IMG/VR virus record: IMGVR_UViG_3300006845_000021
Location: 1 to 50,891 of that record
From: a virus
DNA length: 50,891 nt
Direction: 5' to 3' (one strand)
The notes under the pieces were generated by a model. The model saw only the letters and a program-made list of their open reading frames with translations, was not told where the DNA came from and made no database searches. Below, piece after piece: positions 47,739 through 50,891 of the stretch. The stretch's first letter is position 1, and each line of letters starts with the position of its first letter. Made by a program: the position numbers and the translations under genes.

Positions 47739-48197
47739 ATGGCTAGGGCCTACGCCTATACAGACATCAAGGCGCTGGAGGAAGACGAGGTCGTCTACTA
47801 CCCAGCAGGTACTGATGTTACCAATAAGTTCAGCAAGGAACAGCTCGAAGAAATGCTTGCCAATGGGTCTGTGGCTCTCTATGATCGGACTCAGACTCCG
47901 GAACAAGGTGCTGAGGTTGCTTCTGCTCTTGCTGAGGAGAATCAACACCTTAAGGAGCAGCTCGAGGCTTTGAAGGCTCAGAGCAGCACTGTTGACGCAG
48001 ATGTGGCTAATGCTTACGCTCGAGCGAAGGTTGCTGAGGACACTCAGAAGGAAAATGACGAGCTGAAGGCTGAGGTTGCTGAGCTTCAGAAGCGAATCGC
48101 TGCGAAGGAAGCTGAGGAAGCTCAGAAAAGCTCAGAGGCTGCGAGTACTGAGACTTCGAACGTTGGAGAAGTTCAGCCGTCGCAACCTACTCAGTAG
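47739..48197 (+). CDS. Coiled-coil protein of the head-tail region
   Basis: In this 152-residue product, residues 1-50 are a small alpha/beta unit (ALEEDEVVYYPAGTDVTNKF), and residues 60-130 form a clear Glu/Lys/Gln coiled coil. Disordered tail. Perhaps a scaffold helper or connector partner; function unproven. Confidence 0.5.
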   Translation: MARAYAYTDIKALEEDEVVYYPAGTDVTNKFSKEQLEEMLANGSVALYDRTQTPEQGAEVASALAEENQHLKEQLEALKAQSSTVDADVANAYARAKVAEDTQKENDELKAEVAELQKRIAAKEAEEAQKSSEAASTETSNVGEVQPSQPTQ

Positions 48198-48208
48198 GGA
48201 GATAACTG

Positions 48209-48670
48209 ATGACCTACGTCACTGCTGCTGATGCCCAGGGTTGGTTACAGGTTAGCAAGTACGGTATAGAGGAGATCGCAGACGAGCAAGTGTCTGCTGC
48301 TGTAAATACTGTCTTCAGCAAGCTCTCACGTAGGTACGACGTTGATCTGTGGACTAATGATTCGAACACTCCACAGATGGTACTCGACATTCTCACTATG
48401 CTGGTTGCCTCATATACCCTGAGGAAATCCATTAGTGAGGATGATGGAATTGCTAATTACTGTGACTGGCTCGAGGGCCGAGCTATGTCATTGGTTGACG
48501 GGCTAGCTGAAGGATTGCTAGAGATTCCTGGCACAGACCCGTCGGCTGATACACCTGAGGAAGGAACACCAGCTTTCTGGCCAACACAAGCTGCTACCGA
48601 TTTGTGGTTCGAAGACCCCAACGCTGAGGGTGCAGCTGCACGAGCGTTCGATATGCAGAAGGTCTTCTAA
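48209..48670 (+). CDS. Head-tail connector/adaptor protein (DUF1320-like)
   Basis: The 153-residue helical protein opens TYVTAADAQGWL and has VNTVFSKLSRRYDVDLW, then MVLDILTMLVASYTLR, the pattern of gp6/gp36-like adaptors that bind the portal. Its place right before tail completion genes agrees. Confidence 0.75.
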   Translation: MTYVTAADAQGWLQVSKYGIEEIADEQVSAAVNTVFSKLSRRYDVDLWTNDSNTPQMVLDILTMLVASYTLRKSISEDDGIANYCDWLEGRAMSLVDGLAEGLLEIPGTDPSADTPEEGTPAFWPTQAATDLWFEDPNAEGAAARAFDMQKVF

Positions 48671-49230
48671 TGTCTATGCTGCCCGTAGGGGGATCAGGAT
48701 TCACAGGAGAGAGGTCAGGAGTTCAATTCCTTGAAATTGACTTCGAGCCTGAACCTGTTATCTTAGCTGCCTCATTCGAAACCTTCGGACTAGACATTCG
48801 ATCGTTTCGTGAGCCCTTACTTCGATCCGTAAGGCAAGTCCTAGCGCCTTCGTTGAAGAAGAACTTTGATGTTGGTGGTAGGCCTGCTTGGATCCCTCTA
48901 AGCGACATTACTATTGCTGAGAAGAGTCGAAAAGGTGCTAGCGATCCCAGTGCCCCTCTGATTCGCTCTGGTAAGCTACGTCGCAAGGCAGGACAGATTA
49001 ACTTTTGGCATATCGATGGTGTTGCTGGAGAAGCTTCAATCTCTCCTGAAAGACTTGGCGACGTTATCTATGGGGCGTATCACCAATTCGGTACAGCTGA
49101 GAGTGCTGATCAGCCAGGCTTCCCGGCTAGAGAGTGGGCTCTGATCCAAACCGAAGATGCTAACGATATTGAAGAAATCTTCTTCGAGTGGATCGAAGAG
49201 CGTGCACTTAGAGCTGGAGTAGTGATCTGA
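48670..49230 (+). CDS. Tail completion / virion morphogenesis protein (Mu gpG-like)
   Basis: The 186-residue protein has LIRSGKLRRKA and GAYHQFGTAESADQPGFPAREW, the HQFGT-type signature of the phage virion morphogenesis family that joins head and tail. The ATG start overlaps the adaptor stop. Confidence 0.75.
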   Translation: MSMLPVGGSGFTGERSGVQFLEIDFEPEPVILAASFETFGLDIRSFREPLLRSVRQVLAPSLKKNFDVGGRPAWIPLSDITIAEKSRKGASDPSAPLIRSGKLRRKAGQINFWHIDGVAGEASISPERLGDVIYGAYHQFGTAESADQPGFPAREWALIQTEDANDIEEIFFEWIEERALRAGVVI

Positions 49231-49709
49231 TGTCAACACCTACGCCTACATACAAAGGCACAGTTATAGCTAAGAAGGTAATTCAACTTATCAATGACAA
49301 CAAAGAAGCCTTTGGTGTGGGTGTAAAACAGGTTCACTATGGTGACCAGCAGCTAATTCCTCAGGTGCCTATGGTATGTGTTGAGCCAGCTCTAGTAGTT
49401 AGAGAGTTAAACGGGACTGGTATGAGAACACTAAACACCATCAAGGTGTCTATCATAGTTTATCATACCGGTACCGATACACAGACTGTTCAAGACGAGT
49501 GTGACGATACTACCGAGGACATTGAGGACTTTCTCAACAAAGAGGCTATGTCCTACCTTATGGGGGGCAACCTACTTGGTGGCATCGTCACTTCAGCGTT
49601 TACTGATTCAGCCGAACATGGGTATGTACTAAAAAGTGATAGGATGATGCGAGCGAATCGCCTTATCCTAACAGCTTTTACTCATACACCACTTGTGGAG
49701 GAGACCTAG
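49230..49709 (+). CDS. Tail terminator-like protein
   Basis: The 159-residue alpha/beta protein has an N-terminal helix (GTVIAKKVIQLINDNKEAF), strands (VPMVCVEPALVVREL, IKVSIIVYHTG) and a C-terminal strand, as in gpU-like tail terminators. It lies between tail completion and major tail genes. Confidence 0.65.
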   Translation: MSTPTPTYKGTVIAKKVIQLINDNKEAFGVGVKQVHYGDQQLIPQVPMVCVEPALVVRELNGTGMRTLNTIKVSIIVYHTGTDTQTVQDECDDTTEDIEDFLNKEAMSYLMGGNLLGGIVTSAFTDSAEHGYVLKSDRMMRANRLILTAFTHTPLVEET

Positions 49710-49978
49710 TGGCGAAACTTCACGTCTACCTTCCGAACAGACCCAAGGATGATGAAATTGAGGTTCCGCCCTACGGTGTCTTTCGAAACGGTAGTAGCTA
49801 TGAGGTTGAGAACCTCAAAGAGGACTTAACCCTCGGGAACCCGGACGCTCAGATTCACAGAATCGAAGAGGAACCAGAGACTAGTCAAATCTCTGAGGAA
49901 TCCTCTCTCTACGCCCCTGTGAAAGTAGAGACACGGGCCGCGGATGACCAGCCCACGGACGATAAGGAGGAAAGCTAG
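49709..49978 (+). CDS. Small acidic protein before the major tail gene
   Basis: The GTG-start, 89-residue product has a short beta N-terminus (KLHVYLPNRP, PYGVFRNGSSYEVEN) and an acidic, probably disordered tail. Dispersed repeat copy 13 encodes part of the tail as APVKVETRAA. Function unknown; perhaps a tail tube cap or chaperone. Confidence 0.55.
   Translation: MAKLHVYLPNRPKDDEIEVPPYGVFRNGSSYEVENLKEDLTLGNPDAQIHRIEEEPETSQISEESSLYAPVKVETRAADDQPTDDKEES
49913..49943 (+). repeat. Two-box dispersed repeat, copy 13
   Basis: GCCCCTGTGAAAG, then the rest of the spacer, then CACGGGCCGCGG, in frame near the end of the small acidic protein gene. Confidence 0.6.
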
Positions 49979-50891
49979 TGGTTGCCGGAATTGGCGCTAC
50001 GGGCTTTGTGGGTATTGCTTTTGAGGCCGTTGCTGGCACCTATACGGCACCCACTAAGTATGTTCCGATTAAGAGTGAGTCGCTGCAGTATAACGCGGCT
50101 AAGTACCAGCGTAGGGACATCCGCGGCATTGCGGACGTTCTTGGTACTGTGCGTGGTGATGAGAACCCTGCAGGCGACCTCATGGCGTGTGTGTACCCTA
50201 CTGTCCTGCCTTACTTCCTCTATGCTAGTCGGGGTGCTGTAGTTAAGACAGGTACGGGGCCTTGGACCTACACGTGGACTCCTGGTCACGGTGCTATGCC
50301 GACCACTGGTCGTACGTTGTCCATCACGGTGGTGCGCAACGGTATCGTCTTTGGATACGTTGGTTGTGTTGTTGGTGTCTCTGAGTACTCCCTAGACAAC
50401 GGTATCCTCCAGGTGCGTCATGGTATTGTTGGTAGGAATGAAGCTGTACAGTCTCTTCCTACTGCGACCTGGCCTACTGATGTGCCGTTTGGTAAGGGTA
50501 TGTACGATGTTGAGATTCCTACAGGCACCGATGTTTGTGATGTTGATACGTTCACCCTTACTATTGATGATTCGGCTTCAGCGGAGTTTCGGCTCTGTGG
50601 CGATACTGGTGCCGAGTTCATCAGGTTTGGTGAGCGCAGTGTCAGCTTGAATGTCGGTCGAGACTTCGACAGCCGAACTGATTATGACGGTTTCAAGGCT
50701 ATTACAGCGCAGGCCATCAAGATCCAGGCATCTAACGGAGCCTCAGCTGATGTCAAGTTCGACCTCCCCGTGGCCATCAAAGACACGTATGAGTTGGGTC
50801 TTAATGGTCAAGGGGATCTCGTTCGTGCTAACATTTCTTATATTGGTACTTACGACGCTACGACTGGTGCGGCTGGTAAGATCACTGTCAT
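49978..50891 (+). CDS. Major tail protein (runs across the end of the window to base 7)
   Basis: This is the likely tail tube subunit. A GTG start follows a strong AAGGAGG ribosome binding site and overlaps the stop of the preceding gene by one base. The frame stays open for 304 codons to the window end. Joining base 50891 to base 1 adds Ile-Ser and then TAG at bases 5-7, for about 306 residues. The sequence is rich in beta strands, with Gly/Thr-rich turns and no membrane segment. It sits between the tail-terminator-like gene and the tail assembly chaperone, the standard place for a siphovirus tube protein. The assignment rests on position, length and composition rather than on a signature motif. 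Confidence 0.82.
   Translation, partial: MVAGIGATGFVGIAFEAVAGTYTAPTKYVPIKSESLQYNAAKYQRRDIRGIADVLGTVRGDENPAGDLMACVYPTVLPYFLYASRGAVVKTGTGPWTYTWTPGHGAMPTTGRTLSITVVRNGIVFGYVGCVVGVSEYSLDNGILQVRHGIVGRNEAVQSLPTATWPTDVPFGKGMYDVEIPTGTDVCDVDTFTLTIDDSASAEFRLCGDTGAEFIRFGERSVSLNVGRDFDSRTDYDGFKAITAQAIKIQASNGASADVKFDLPVAIKDTYELGLNGQGDLVRANISYIGTYDATTGAAGKITV

Noticed and set aside
5370-49943. Dispersed repeat as a conserved RNA hairpin (CCTGTG pairing with CACGGG)
   Set aside because: Copies at 23635, 31414 and 39849 break the pairing without compensating changes, and copies occur on the antisense strand of genes.
1-50891. Temperate life style
   Set aside because: No integrase, excisionase with attachment site, or immunity repressor was recognised; the HTH genes alone do not support lysogeny.

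Overview
The window looks like one complete siphovirus genome that probably infects an actinobacterium. The last gene, the major tail protein, is open at base 50891. It continues in frame at base 1 for two codons and stops at bases 5-7, just ahead of the ribosome binding site of the next tail gene. The 50.9 kb therefore closes into a circle, or is a cos/pac genome cut at an arbitrary point. An actinobacterial host is inferred from frequent GTG and TTG starts next to good Shine-Dalgarno sites, from two promoters placed for leaderless mRNAs, and from gene families typical of actinophages. GC content is in the mid-40s by eye. No integrase or obvious lysogeny repressor was seen, so a lytic life style is likely.

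Rightward (late) arm, 37440 through 50891 and on to 9639: terminase small and large subunits, a Mu gp29-like portal, a block of repeat-containing surface or adhesin proteins, a Mu gpI-like protease/scaffold, decoration protein, major capsid protein, head-tail connectors, major tail protein, tail assembly chaperone pair with a -1 slippery site, tape measure, Dit-like and other minor tail proteins. An amidase endolysin and two small membrane proteins lie among the tail genes. A secreted Pro/Thr-rich protein and a holin-like protein end the arm.

Leftward (early/middle) arm, 37120 down to 9619: several small HTH, ribbon-helix-helix, zinc-finger, membrane and lipoprotein genes lie between 37 and 23.5 kb, with an RNA-rich patch at 29.8-30.2 kb. 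A replication/recombination block follows (SNF2 helicase, Cas4-like nuclease, Sak4-like ATPase, DUF669 ssDNA-binding protein, primase-helicase). Next is a 7-deazaguanine block (QueC, QueD, QueE, FolE, MazG-like, Nmad1-domain protein, DpdA). The arm ends with a DNA polymerase I fused to a family-4 uracil-DNA glycosylase domain, an HNH protein and a RuvC-like resolvase. FolE, QueD, QueE and QueC would make preQ0 and DpdA would place it in phage DNA, giving protection from restriction.

Three patterns go beyond ordinary phage annotation. (1) Four tRNA-like elements on the minus strand keep acceptor stem, D-arm and T-arm, but lack a normal anticodon arm. (2) An asymmetric two-box repeat (CTCCTGTGAGA, a spacer usually of 7-8 nt, then CACGGGCC and more G/C) occurs at least 13 times over the whole genome. 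(3) Four promoters share one architecture: a GGCAATT-N-AATTGCC palindrome, exactly 3 nt, a -35 box, 17-18 nt, and TATAAT. They precede the terminase, protease/capsid, Sak4 and HTH-regulator transcripts, which suggests one phage regulator ties early and late genes together.
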